NCBI RefSeq assembly: GCF_011089895.1
Contig: NZ_JAANAT010000005.1
Location: forward strand, 434,001 to 498,000
Direction: 5' to 3'
Source: Mucilaginibacter inviolabilis
GTDB taxonomy: Bacteria > Bacteroidota > Bacteroidia > Sphingobacteriales > Sphingobacteriaceae
Length of the DNA stretch: 64,000 nt
Shown in pieces: positions 1 through 8,644 of this stretch. Numbering within the stretch: position 1 is the first letter of the stretch; the number at the start of each line of letters is the position of its first letter. The notes beneath the pieces were generated by a model. It saw nothing but the letters and a program-made list of their open reading frames with translations, was not told the origin of the DNA and searched no databases. The translations under genes were made by a program, and so were the position numbers.

Positions 1-681
1 TTCGCCCTCTGCTACAATAACAATCCGGGAGGTTTTATCTTTACGACCATGCTCCAGGCGATTAAATAAACCTTCCATGCCACCTTTGCTTTCGGGTATC
101 AGAATGGCTTCTGCACCGGCAGCAATACCTGTGCGCAAAGCGATCAGCCCAGAGTCGCGGCCCATTACTTCAACAATAAACAATCTATCATGTGATTCTG
201 CTGTATCTCTGATCTTATCCACCGCTTCAACAACCGTATTAATAGCTGTATCATAACCTATGGTAAAATCGGTACCCATCAAATCATTATCAATGGTACC
301 AGGTAAGCCAATCACCGGGATGTCGTATTCACTGCCAAACACCTTAGCACCGGTAAAAGTACCGTCACCGCCAATGGCTACCAAGGCATCAACATTATGT
401 TTTTTTAATTGGTCATATGCTTGTTTGCGACCTTCGGGGGTTCTGAAATTATCGCAGCGGGCTGTTTTCAAGATAGTTCCGCCCCGCTGTATAATATTTG
501 AAACCGATTTACGGTTCATCGGTATAAAATCGCCTTTGGTCATACCATCATAACCGCGGCGTATACCGGTAACTGCAATATCATAATATATAGCCGTACG
601 TACAACCGCCCTGATGGCAGCGTTCATTCCCGGCGCGTCGCCACCTGAAGTAAAAAGTCCGATGTTTTTAATCTGCGTCAT
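1..681 (-). CDS. pfkA: 6-phosphofructokinase, partial (C-terminus outside window)
   Basis: This is the N-terminal 227 residues of ATP-dependent 6-phosphofructokinase, which phosphorylates fructose 6-phosphate in glycolysis. The protein opens with the nucleotide-binding segment GLFTSGGDAPGMNAAIR (residues 8-24). It also has IGGDGT (103-108) and the catalytic signature TIDND (129-133), in which Asp131 would be the catalytic base. Spacing matches bacterial PfkA of about 320-330 residues, so roughly the last third lies beyond the left edge. The ATG at 681 is the natural start because the conserved fold begins a few residues later. It is separated by 144 bp from the dsbD operon on the same strand, so it probably has its own promoter, although I see no clear TAnnTTTG box. 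Confidence 0.95.
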   Translation of the reverse strand, partial: MTQIKNIGLFTSGGDAPGMNAAIRAVVRTAIYYDIAVTGIRRGYDGMTKGDFIPMNRKSVSNIIQRGGTILKTARCDNFRTPEGRKQAYDQLKKHNVDALVAIGGDGTFTGAKVFGSEYDIPVIGLPGTIDNDLMGTDFTIGYDTAINTVVEAVDKIRDTAESHDRLFIVEVMGRDSGLIALRTGIAAGAEAILIPESKGGMEGLFNRLEHGRKDKTSRIVIVAEGE

Positions 682-825
682 TTTTTATACTGATACGGGC
701 ATTAGGGGCCCTACCTTTAAAAAATTGAATAATTTAATTAAGTATTTTAAAGTTGCCCTTAAATAAAAACGCGGCTAAGCTTTAAAACTTGCCGCGAATT
801 TACATTTTATTTTCTAACGTCGGGT

Positions 826-2544
826 CTACTTTTTGAAAGCAGCGAGACCACTATCTAAAAACTTAATATAGTTATCAACGCTAAAATTGGCTCCCTGCGG
901 CGGAACCAGTAAATTACCTTCACTATCCATTATTACATAATAAGGCTGCGAGTTTGTGCTAAATTTCGTTGCTTCGTAGTCGCTATTTTTAGCACCAATA
1001 TTGGTGATTTTTTTCCCGCTGAATGTAGATGTATAAAATTCAGATGTAGGAAGTGCTGTTTTTTCATCAACATAAAGCTCAAGCAACACAAAATCATTTT
1101 GCATTCGTTTACGTACACCAGCATCGGGCCATACATCATTCTCCATTTTACGACAATTAGGACAGTTCCAACCGGTAAAATCAATCAATATTGGCTTTTT
1201 TAATTCTTTCGATACCTGCAGTGCCTGTTCGTAATCATACCATTCATTCAAACCTTCGTGTTTCCCCCGGGCAAAAATCGCTTCGTATTTTTTTTCTTTT
1301 ATAGAAACCTTTTGTTCCGGAGCGGCATTTCCCCCTCCTGTCGATCTGGTAAGATCAAAATCCTGCGTAGCCGGTGGTGGCAAAAATCCACTGATAACTT
1401 TAAGCGGCGCTCCCCATAAGCCGGGTATCATATAAATGGTAAACGAAAAAACAATAATGGCTAAAAAAATACGGGGTATAGTAAGATATTTCACATCACT
1501 ATCATGTGAGAATTTTATCTTCCCAATCAGGTAAAGCCCCATCATTAGTCCAATAGTTATCCAAAGTGAGAGGAATATCTCCCTGTCGAACCAGTTCCAA
1601 TGATAAGCCAGATCAACATTTGATAAAAACTTAAGCGCGAAGGCCAGTTCCAGAAAGCCCAAGACAACCTTTACACTATTTAACCAGCCACCGGATTTTG
1701 GAAGGCTTTTTAATGCTGAAGGGAATAGCGCGAATATGGTAAACGGCAGCGCCAATGCTAGTGCAAAGCCAAACATCCCAACGGCAGGACCTAGCCGGTC
1801 GCCTTTGGAAGCAGCGTCAACCAGCAAAGTGCCAATAATTGGCCCCGTGCATGAAAAAGACACCACCACCAGCGTAGAGGCCATAAAGAATATGCCAGCA
1901 AGGCCTCCTTTATCAGCATTTTCATCCAGTTTGTTTGCTAATGAGCTTGGCAGTGTGATTTCAAATGCCCCCAGGAACGACACCCCAAATACAACAAGCA
2001 ACAAGAAGAAAAATATATTGAATATTCCGTTTGTTGCCAACTGATTGAGGGCATCTGAACCAAAAATAATAGAGATTAATAGCCCCAGGGTTACGTAGAT
2101 AATAATAATAGATACCCCATAAATAAGCGATTGACCTATGGCCTTTTTACGGCTGCCGCTCTTTTTGGTAAAAAAACTTACCGTTAGTGGCAGTAATGGA
2201 TATATGCAAGGCAGTATCACTGCTGTAAAACCGCCCAGGAGCCCAAATATGAATATTTGCCAAAGTGTTTTTGGCTTTTCTGTAGATGGCACCTTTTGCT
2301 GTTGCGCTTTTTGTTTAGCCACAGCCTCAGCTTTTGCAGCCGAATCGGCTGCCTTTTTCCTGATGGCTACGCTATCTGCAGCGGTAGGGATATCCGTAAA
2401 CTGTACGCCCGCAGTGGATACAGTATCTACTTTATTTTTTTGTATGGCCAATGCTGGTGTAACACCAACGGAACAAAAAATGGCCAATACCATTAAAGTC
2501 GTCAGTACTATGCGTAAATAAACGCCCTTTTTTAATAGTTTCAT
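826..2544 (-). CDS. dsbD: DsbD-like thiol:disulfide interchange protein (membrane and thioredoxin domains)
   Basis: A cytoplasmic-membrane reductant conduit that would pass electrons from cytoplasmic thioredoxin to periplasmic thiol proteins. Residues 1-33 look like a signal peptide or first membrane anchor, and 34-93 form an Ala/Lys/Gln-rich linker. From about 94 to 388 there are several membrane helices of the CcdA/DsbD type, including PCIYP (Cys113) and SFSCTG (Cys232), the expected membrane cysteine pair. The C-terminal part (about 425-572) is a thioredoxin-like domain with the redox motif CPNC at 461-464. The periplasmic N-terminal domain of classical DsbD is missing here and is encoded by the separate gene just upstream (2567-3019), 22 bp away in the same operon. 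Confidence 0.92.
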   Translation of the reverse strand: MKLLKKGVYLRIVLTTLMVLAIFCSVGVTPALAIQKNKVDTVSTAGVQFTDIPTAADSVAIRKKAADSAAKAEAVAKQKAQQQKVPSTEKPKTLWQIFIFGLLGGFTAVILPCIYPLLPLTVSFFTKKSGSRKKAIGQSLIYGVSIIIIYVTLGLLISIIFGSDALNQLATNGIFNIFFFLLLVVFGVSFLGAFEITLPSSLANKLDENADKGGLAGIFFMASTLVVVSFSCTGPIIGTLLVDAASKGDRLGPAVGMFGFALALALPFTIFALFPSALKSLPKSGGWLNSVKVVLGFLELAFALKFLSNVDLAYHWNWFDREIFLSLWITIGLMMGLYLIGKIKFSHDSDVKYLTIPRIFLAIIVFSFTIYMIPGLWGAPLKVISGFLPPPATQDFDLTRSTGGGNAAPEQKVSIKEKKYEAIFARGKHEGLNEWYDYEQALQVSKELKKPILIDFTGWNCPNCRKMENDVWPDAGVRKRMQNDFVLLELYVDEKTALPTSEFYTSTFSGKKITNIGAKNSDYEATKFSTNSQPYYVIMDSEGNLLVPPQGANFSVDNYIKFLDSGLAAFKK

Positions 2545-2566
2545 TTCTGTCTTCCTTGAGGTAAAA

Positions 2567-3019
2567 TTATTTGCCTAAAGGAATAGTAAAGTCAACATCT
2601 TCCGGTGGAAGACATTTTTTGTCGTTACAGGTCATGTACGTAAGCTTGCCGGTTACGCTTGTGGCCGAGGTTGATTTAAGACTTATTTTTTGTTGAAAAA
2701 CTACTTCTTTTTCAAAGTAGCTTACATTCATATTAAAAGCTTTTTCGAATTTGGTAACCGGGGTTGGCTCCGAGGGTTTGCCAACCGGTGCGTATAATTT
2801 TGAAGGTGTAAACTCAAACGAAGTTTTTATTGGCCCGCCATCTTTAACATTGAGTGAGTAAATATGCCAGCTGGGTTGAATAGTAGCCTTTAAAAACACA
2901 ATGGCTTCTTTATCATTCAACTTTTTTGCCGCGTATGACCATCTTACCGGCGTTTCGATCTGGGCATAAGCCCCTGCGCATATCACTAATGCAACAATTA
3001 CCAACAGTACTTTCTTCAT
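2567..3019 (-). CDS. Stand-alone DsbD N-terminal-type periplasmic domain
   Basis: A 150-residue exported protein. A signal peptide ends around AYAQ (residue 20) and is followed by an immunoglobulin-like domain resembling the periplasmic alpha domain of DsbD. Its C-terminal motif CNDKKCLPP (Cys131 and Cys136) corresponds to the redox cysteine pair that in DsbD accepts electrons from the C-terminal thioredoxin domain. It lies 4 bp after birA and 22 bp before the dsbD gene that lacks this domain, so the two proteins probably act as a two-piece DsbD. The assignment rests on the cysteine motif, the signal peptide and the neighbour. A role in carrying electrons to secreted disulfide proteins is inferred. 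Confidence 0.85.
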   Translation of the reverse strand: MKKVLLVIVALVICAGAYAQIETPVRWSYAAKKLNDKEAIVFLKATIQPSWHIYSLNVKDGGPIKTSFEFTPSKLYAPVGKPSEPTPVTKFEKAFNMNVSYFEKEVVFQQKISLKSTSATSVTGKLTYMTCNDKKCLPPEDVDFTIPLGK

Positions 3020-3023
3020 TTAA

Positions 3024-3794
3024 TTATTTATTTAAAAATTCAATTTGTTTTAAACTAAACTCTTGTTGGCCGTTATTATTTTCAACAACCAGCATCCCGT
3101 TTTCTTTTACATTTTTTATCACTCCGTCAAAAATCCCCTCATTTGACCTGAAAGGTTTTACTTCGTTTAACCAATATAGTCGGGATAAGTAAGTATTCCT
3201 TACAAACAAAAATTTACCCGCTCTTAAATTAAGGTAATATGCCTCAATATGACCGCAAATTTCTGACAATATTGTTTTCAAATCATAATCCCTGTGTAAG
3301 ATTTGCTTGAGGGATATAGCATTGCCTGCTCCTGATTCAAAACTTTCCTGGTTGATATTAAGGCCAATACCAATAATAGCATCTTTGATATGAACACCTT
3401 GCACATGCGTTTCTATCAATATGCCGCCCAGCTTTCTGTCGCCATAATAAATATCATTGGGCCATTTTATTTTAAGATCATCGCCCAGGTAAGGGTGCAA
3501 AGCATCATAAACCCCTAGGCTTACTACGCGGTTCAAATCAAACTGATCGGTTACGGCTAAGAATTCTGGTGTCAGTAAAATACTGAAAGTAAGGTTTTTT
3601 CCAGGTTCACTATGCCATTTATTTTGCTGCTGACCTCTGCCTGCATATTGGCTTTCTGCCATAATGACCGTACCTTCGGGCAATGGCTTGGAATTTGACA
3701 GTAATGTTTTGAGGAATGTGTTGGTTGAGTCAACTTGTTGAATTGTTACTAAATTTTGACCAACAAATAATCCCGAAAATATGTTATTTTGCAA
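3024..3794 (-). CDS. birA: Biotin--[acetyl-CoA-carboxylase] ligase
   Basis: Attaches biotin to the biotin carboxyl carrier protein via biotinyl-AMP. The 256-residue protein has the adenylate/biotin-binding loop GRGQQQNKW (52-60), KWPNDIYY (110-117) with KLGGILIE (121-128), and GIGLNIN (142-148). All are typical of the catalytic core. The DNA-binding winged helix of E. coli BirA is absent, so this is a mono-functional ligase and not a repressor. It is divergent from rsfS across only 44 bp, so both promoters must lie in that gap. It is followed almost without a gap by the DsbD N-domain gene. Confidence 0.95.
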   Translation of the reverse strand: MQNNIFSGLFVGQNLVTIQQVDSTNTFLKTLLSNSKPLPEGTVIMAESQYAGRGQQQNKWHSEPGKNLTFSILLTPEFLAVTDQFDLNRVVSLGVYDALHPYLGDDLKIKWPNDIYYGDRKLGGILIETHVQGVHIKDAIIGIGLNINQESFESGAGNAISLKQILHRDYDLKTILSEICGHIEAYYLNLRAGKFLFVRNTYLSRLYWLNEVKPFRSNEGIFDGVIKNVKENGMLVVENNNGQQEFSLKQIEFLNK

Positions 3795-3838
3795 AGTATA
3801 ATAATTTTTAACCCAAGAACGTTCAAAACTAATTCTTT

Positions 3839-4216
3839 TTGATGGTAAAAAACAAAGTGTTAAATCAATCGGCCTATATTTCTGAGCTGGCCATACATGG
3901 CATACAGGAAAAAAAGGGGAATGATATTATAAGGTTAGACCTCCGGAATATATTGGGCTCGGTATCGGATTATTTTGTGATCTGCCATGCCGATTCATCA
4001 ACACAGGTAAAAGCTATTGCCAATAGTATTGAAGAAGAAATTTTTAAAGCTACACAACAGGAACCCTGGCGCAAGGAAGGTCTTGAATATGCAGAGTGGA
4101 TACTACTTGATTATGTGGATGTTGTGATTCACGTTTTCAGAACCGACAAACGTGAGTTTTACGGCGTAGAAGATCTGTGGGGTGATGCCGAGATTAAATA
4201 TTACAAAAGTGCTTAA
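3839..4216 (+). CDS. rsfS: Ribosome silencing factor RsfS
   Basis: An Iojap/DUF143 family protein that binds ribosomal protein uL14 and blocks subunit joining when nutrients are short. The 125 residues cover the family length. Recognisable segments are DIIRLDLRNI, SDYFVICHADSSTQVKAIA, PWRKEG, and EWILLDYVDVVIHVF, which leads into the C-terminal helix. Two adjacent Met codons (3839 and 3842) could both start the protein and I cannot choose between them. It stands directly upstream of ftsH, with 94 bp between that contain a separate ftsH promoter. A rsfS-ftsH pairing is common in Bacteroidota. Confidence 0.94.
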   Translation: MMVKNKVLNQSAYISELAIHGIQEKKGNDIIRLDLRNILGSVSDYFVICHADSSTQVKAIANSIEEEIFKATQQEPWRKEGLEYAEWILLDYVDVVIHVFRTDKREFYGVEDLWGDAEIKYYKSA

Positions 4217-4261
4217 ACTTTCGTCACAATTACCCTCCGGGTTGAGTCATGGTACTAAACC

Positions 4262-4294
4262 TTTGTAAATTTTAAATTATAGATTGTAAGTTTG
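4262..4294 (+). promoter_or_regulatory. Bacteroidota-type promoter upstream of ftsH
   Basis: TTTG at 4262-4265 is followed after 21 nt by TAAGTTTG at 4287-4294. This fits the sigma-ABfr consensus (TTTG near -33 and TAnnTTTG near -7) well. A transcript would start about 4300, giving a leader of about 10 nt before the ftsH ATG. Read from sequence only. Confidence 0.65.
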
Positions 4295-4310
4295 AGCTCG
4301 TAACAAAGAA

Positions 4311-6413
4311 ATGAAAGATATTAAAGATAATAAATCAGAAAGTCCGAAACCTATCAGGAAAATACTTAATAAAAAAACACCGCCTAAACCGCCCAAGTTT
4401 AATATCATGTGGCTTTACGGCATTGTTATTTTAGCATTTTTACTGGTGCCTACTCTTTTAAGCGGCGGCTCGGGAACACCAACTACCTTCAAGGATGTTG
4501 AAGTGATGCTTAAACAAAATGACGTTGAAAAACTGATAGCCTATAAAAGCGGAGACCTGGTAACTGCCGAAGTTTACATCAAAAAAGAAAGCTTAAGCAA
4601 ACCTCAATATGCCAAAGCAGGTAAAGATCAGCGCTTGTTTAATACCACGAACAACGGCCCTCAATATACATTTACCGATGCATCATACGAAAGCCTGAAA
4701 CAATCTGTCGCAAATGCTCAGAAAGATATGCCGGAGGATCAAAAAGTAACCCTTCAGTATGAGCAAGGTCATGAAAGCTTTTTATCAAACTGGTTAGTGC
4801 AGGGTGTTATCATGGTTATCCTGTTTGCTGGTGTATGGATATTTATCATGCGTCGCATGTCAGGCGGCTCGGGAGGCGGCCCTGGTGGTCAGATATTTAA
4901 TATTGGCAAATCAAAAGCTACCCTTTTTGATAAAGAAGCGCAGGTATCCGTAACTTTTAACGATGTTGCGGGTTTGGAAGAAGCCAAACAAGAGGTAATG
5001 GAGATTGTAGATTTCCTTAAAAACCCTAAAAAATATACTAATCTGGGTGGTAAAATACCCAAAGGAGCTCTTCTGGTAGGCTCACCGGGTACCGGTAAAA
5101 CATTATTGGCCAAAGCCGTTGCTGGTGAGGCCCAGGTGCCATTCTTCTCGCTGTCAGGCTCTGATTTTGTGGAGATGTTTGTGGGTGTGGGTGCGTCACG
5201 TGTACGTGATTTGTTCCGCCAGGCAAAAGATAAGGCTCCATGTATCATATTTATCGACGAAATTGATGCCATTGGCCGAGCCCGTGGTAAAAACAATATT
5301 GTTGGTGGTAATGATGAGCGTGAAAACACATTAAACCAGTTATTGGTGGAGATGGATGGTTTCGGCACCGATTCAGGTATTATTATACTGGCAGCCACAA
5401 ACCGTCCGGATGTATTGGATTCTGCGTTATTACGCCCGGGTCGTTTCGACAGACAGGTATCTATTGATAAGCCGGATTTGATCGGTCGTGAGCAAATCTT
5501 CAAAGTTCACCTGAAGCCTATCAAACTATCAGATGGTGTTGACGCGAAAAAATTATCGGCACAAACACCTGGTTTTGCCGGTGCAGAGATAGCTAACGTT
5601 TGTAACGAAGCGGCTTTGATTGCCGCCCGTAAAAATAAAGAGTCGGTTGATATGACTGATTTTCAGGATGCCATTGACCGTGTTATTGGCGGTTTGGAAA
5701 AGAAAAACAAGATCATATCTCCCGAAGAAAAACGCATCGTGGCTTACCACGAAGCTGGTCACGCTATTGCAGGCTGGTTCCTGGAACATGCCGATCCATT
5801 GGTTAAAGTATCCATCGTTCCACGTGGCGTGGCAGCTTTGGGCTATGCCCAATATCTGCCAAAAGAGCAGTTTTTATATACTACCGAACAATTGCTGGAT
5901 GAAATGAGCGTTTCGATGGGCGGCCGTGTTGCCGAAGACATTGTTTTTGGCAGAATATCAACCGGTGCGCTGAGCGATTTGGAACGCATTACCAAACTGG
6001 CTTATGCCATGACCAAAATATATGGCATGAATGGTAGTGTAGGTAATGTTTCTTTCTACGACCCACAAGGTGAATATCAGTTCAACAAACCTTATTCTGA
6101 TACCACTGCCGAGATGATTGATAATGAAGTTCGTAAACTGGTTGATGATGTTTATCAAAAAACCAAAGTATTACTGAATGAAAAACGTGAAGGATTGGAA
6201 AAGATAGCTCAGAAGCTATTAGAGAAAGAGGTACTATTTCAATCAGATCTGGAAGAGATATTGGGTAAGCGTCCGTTTGACGAGCGCACCACCTATGATA
6301 AATTTGTGAATGGTGAGGCTGCGTTAAACCCCGATGTTGATAACAACGCCATTCCTGATAGCTTAACCAACCCAGAGCTTTCCAGAATTGACGGGGAAGA
6401 GCCGAAACTTTAA
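4311..6413 (+). CDS. ftsH: ATP-dependent zinc metalloprotease FtsH
   Basis: A membrane-anchored AAA+ protease that degrades misassembled membrane proteins and regulatory proteins. It has a basic, Pro-rich N-terminus, then TM1 (about 33-51), a periplasmic domain, and TM2 (about 162-180). A Gly-rich linker leads to the AAA domain, with Walker A GSPGTGKT (257-264), Walker B IIFIDEID (312-319) and a second region of homology starting AATNRPD (361). The peptidase domain has HEAGH (480-484), and Asp556 in SDLERI is the likely third zinc ligand. Length (700) suits Bacteroidota FtsH. A strong hairpin (6431-6456) follows the stop codon. Confidence 0.97.
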   Translation: MKDIKDNKSESPKPIRKILNKKTPPKPPKFNIMWLYGIVILAFLLVPTLLSGGSGTPTTFKDVEVMLKQNDVEKLIAYKSGDLVTAEVYIKKESLSKPQYAKAGKDQRLFNTTNNGPQYTFTDASYESLKQSVANAQKDMPEDQKVTLQYEQGHESFLSNWLVQGVIMVILFAGVWIFIMRRMSGGSGGGPGGQIFNIGKSKATLFDKEAQVSVTFNDVAGLEEAKQEVMEIVDFLKNPKKYTNLGGKIPKGALLVGSPGTGKTLLAKAVAGEAQVPFFSLSGSDFVEMFVGVGASRVRDLFRQAKDKAPCIIFIDEIDAIGRARGKNNIVGGNDERENTLNQLLVEMDGFGTDSGIIILAATNRPDVLDSALLRPGRFDRQVSIDKPDLIGREQIFKVHLKPIKLSDGVDAKKLSAQTPGFAGAEIANVCNEAALIAARKNKESVDMTDFQDAIDRVIGGLEKKNKIISPEEKRIVAYHEAGHAIAGWFLEHADPLVKVSIVPRGVAALGYAQYLPKEQFLYTTEQLLDEMSVSMGGRVAEDIVFGRISTGALSDLERITKLAYAMTKIYGMNGSVGNVSFYDPQGEYQFNKPYSDTTAEMIDNEVRKLVDDVYQKTKVLLNEKREGLEKIAQKLLEKEVLFQSDLEEILGKRPFDERTTYDKFVNGEAALNPDVDNNAIPDSLTNPELSRIDGEEPKL

Positions 6414-6430
6414 TAAATATCAATGATATA

Positions 6431-6456
6431 AAGCCATCAGCCTTGCTGATGGCTTT
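6431..6456 (+). terminator. Hairpin terminator after ftsH
   Basis: AAGCCATCAG-CCTTGC-CTGATGGCTT forms a stable stem followed by TGCTATTTTT. It lies 18 bp after the ftsH stop and ends only 12 bp before the ATG of the next gene, so it could also act as a leader hairpin for that gene. Confidence 0.75.
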
Positions 6457-6468
6457 GCTATTTTTACC

Positions 6469-7119
6469 ATGAGGGATATTACCACATCAAAAGAAAAGCT
6501 GCTTAAAAAGATCCGCAAGGCGCTCCTTGAGAAGAGGGATAACCCCTACCCTCAATTGGAGGATCAACCGCTTTACGCATCTAGTGAAGAGATTCCTGAG
6601 GTAATATTCGCCGAACAATTCACCGCAGTTAACGGGCAATTTGTTTTTTGTGAGGATGAAGTACAGTTTATTGAAACGCTCCTTACCTTGGCCGAAGAAC
6701 GTAATTGGCGCAAAATATATTGCTGGGAGCCTGGCTTACAGGAAATACTTACCCGTTTTGAATACCCTTTTTACGAAACCGATAAGGATTTTGAACAAGC
6801 TGATGTTGGTTTTACCTTTTGCGAAGCGCTGATAGCCCGTAATGGAAGCATACTCCTTTCAAACGGCAACATGGCAGGCAGGCGTTTAAGCATCTATCCT
6901 CCTGTACATATCGTGCTGGCCTATACCTCACAAATGGTACTTGATCTTAAAGATGGTTTCAAACTCATCAAAAAGAAATATGACAACCAGCTGCCCTCCA
7001 TGATCAGTAATGTGACCGGCCCAAGCCGCACAGCCGACATCGAGAAAACGCTCGTACTGGGAGCCCACGGCCCCAAGGAACTCTTTGTTTTTTTGCTGGA
7101 CGATAGCCATTTGTCTTGA
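6469..7119 (+). CDS. LUD-domain protein, LutC/YkgG family
   Basis: A 216-residue protein of the LutC/YkgG (LUD) family, associated with oxidation of lactate. Typical features are the N-terminal helix with SKEKLLKKIRKALL, the central ADVGFTFCEALIARNGSILL segment (split here only for description), and the C-terminal ending SRTADIEKTLVLGAHGP-K, the family hallmark. Partner genes lutA and lutB are not in this window. Its distance from ftsH is small, but the hairpin between them argues for separate or attenuated expression. Substrate role is inferred from the family only. Confidence 0.85.
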   Translation: MRDITTSKEKLLKKIRKALLEKRDNPYPQLEDQPLYASSEEIPEVIFAEQFTAVNGQFVFCEDEVQFIETLLTLAEERNWRKIYCWEPGLQEILTRFEYPFYETDKDFEQADVGFTFCEALIARNGSILLSNGNMAGRRLSIYPPVHIVLAYTSQMVLDLKDGFKLIKKKYDNQLPSMISNVTGPSRTADIEKTLVLGAHGPKELFVFLLDDSHLS

Positions 7120-7303
7120 TCTAATATTTTATAACGTTGTATTTTCATTGCCTGAATAACAACTTGTTGTAAATGCACCTTTCCTGAGAGCTATTGCATA
7201 GCTTGCCCTTTAATTTACTTTCGCTACCATTTTCAATCGTTAAACACGTTTTTAAATAATATATTACCCCCCATATTTATCTTTACAGTATTTAATAATA
7301 TCC

Positions 7304-7954
7304 ATGTTTTATTTATACTTCTTTTTTGAATTATTCGCGTTTGCCTGTTGTGTGTACGCTCATAAAAAACTGGATAGAGACTTTAAAATATTTCTCCCCT
7401 TTCTGGCATTTGTTGTTGTTTATGAGTTTCTCAACATTTTCTTTCTGAAGTTTCTTTTGTTACATCATTCAAATGCCTGGTGCAATAATCTGGAAGGTAT
7501 TGTTGAGCTACTGGTGTATGGGCAATTTATGGCATCTTTAGATGAACGGAAACCACACAAAATCAGGGTGCGTGTAGCCGTTGCCCTTGGTTTACTTATA
7601 ACTCTTATTGATATTCTTTTTATACATAGCTTCTGGACCTTAGCTACTATTGCTATTATAGCACAAAACATCATATTGGCAGCCTTGGCATTTATTTATT
7701 TAGTTAGCTTATTTAATCACGCGGATGAATATCCCGACTTGCTTCGCTTTCCCCCATTTTTAGCCACAATCGGATTGTTATTATATTCATTAACCAGCTA
7801 TTTTTACTATGCAACGTTTGATATCCTGCTGGCTAAAAACAATTACCAATTTTTTATGATAGCCCATTTAATCGCCGAAGTTGGCTGCGCATTTATATAT
7901 ACATTTCTAGGCTTCGCTTTTTTGTGCTTTACAAGGGTCAAAAAGATAGACTAA
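7304..7954 (+). CDS. Polytopic membrane protein, paralogue of 8645-9310
   Basis: I do not recognise a named family. The 216-residue protein has about six or seven hydrophobic helices (near 3-20, 28-47, 64-77, 90-110, 114-136, 153-171 and 188-210) and short loops. It is clearly related to the product at 8645-9310. Shared blocks include FELFAF, KKLDR-FK-FLPFLAF, a YE--NI motif, WC-NLE (59-64), L--RKP, and R(F/Y)PPF-AT. The near-promoter TATCTTTA at 7278-7285 differs from the consensus at one base. It heads a same-strand group that continues through a small orphan, the paralogue, and a histidine kinase/regulator pair, which suggests a role in sensing. No function is established. Confidence 0.8.
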   Translation: MFYLYFFFELFAFACCVYAHKKLDRDFKIFLPFLAFVVVYEFLNIFFLKFLLLHHSNAWCNNLEGIVELLVYGQFMASLDERKPHKIRVRVAVALGLLITLIDILFIHSFWTLATIAIIAQNIILAALAFIYLVSLFNHADEYPDLLRFPPFLATIGLLLYSLTSYFYYATFDILLAKNNYQFFMIAHLIAEVGCAFIYTFLGFAFLCFTRVKKID

Positions 7955-8180
7955 TATCCATTGCCTTTCACTTTATTTTGATTTACACTCTCATAGGGAT
8001 AATTTCTAAAAAAAAACTATTTTTGATTAATCTGTATCATTTACAGATTTTGCACTGATCTTGTTTACGTTTTTTCACCAACCAACCTAAGCAGACACTT
8101 CCCTACTATAATTAACAGACCTGTTACATTGGGCCTTATTTTGAGGAAGAGACGGCTTAATTGAATAAAAACTACAAATA

Positions 8181-8546
8181 ATGAAACCTATCGATTTATC
8201 TATCGCCCAAAAAATGGTGGAACGCTACGCTGCCACCCGAAAAAAACTGATTGACAAAGAACACAACATCAACGATACGCAGTCTGTCTGGTTATCACTT
8301 GATAAATTGAAATCCTTTATCAATAACTTACCCGAACATGCTACAGGAGTAAGAATCCATTTTGCCGCTTATGATCATAATAACGAACATTACCCCAATC
8401 AAACTACGGCTATATTGATAGGCACTTCTGAAAACCATATTGAACATACCGATGCAATAGAAGATGGAGTGGCCGGGCCATTGGGCTCTGAAGATCCTAT
8501 GGGCCCCTTTAATCAAGGCCCGCTATGCCCTCCTAAATGCCCATAA
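8181..8546 (+). CDS. Small orphan protein with CPPKCP tail
   Basis: A 121-residue soluble protein with no signal peptide or membrane helix. The N-terminus is helical and basic (AQKMVERYAATRKKLIDKE). It is followed by a WLSLDKLKSFINN segment and a probable strand pair GVRIHFAAYDH and TTAILIGT. The tail is acidic then Gly/Pro-rich and ends CPPKCP, so two closely spaced cysteines lie at the extreme C-terminus. I recall similar short Bacteroidota proteins with a W-L-E and G-R-I/V pattern and Cys-Pro tails, but no function for them. It sits between the two paralogous membrane protein genes on the same strand. Confidence 0.75.
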   Translation: MKPIDLSIAQKMVERYAATRKKLIDKEHNINDTQSVWLSLDKLKSFINNLPEHATGVRIHFAAYDHNNEHYPNQTTAILIGTSENHIEHTDAIEDGVAGPLGSEDPMGPFNQGPLCPPKCP

Positions 8547-8644
8547 ACAATCTTTAAATATTTTGGTAAGGGAATAATATTCATCAAAAGGTAAATGCTT
8601 TAGTTAAAGTATTTACCTTTTAGCGTTTGCCTTAATATAATCTT

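Noticed and set aside
4889..5503. 204-codon antisense frame opposite ftsH
   Set aside because: Shadow of the AAA domain; low-complexity composition and no recognisable motifs.
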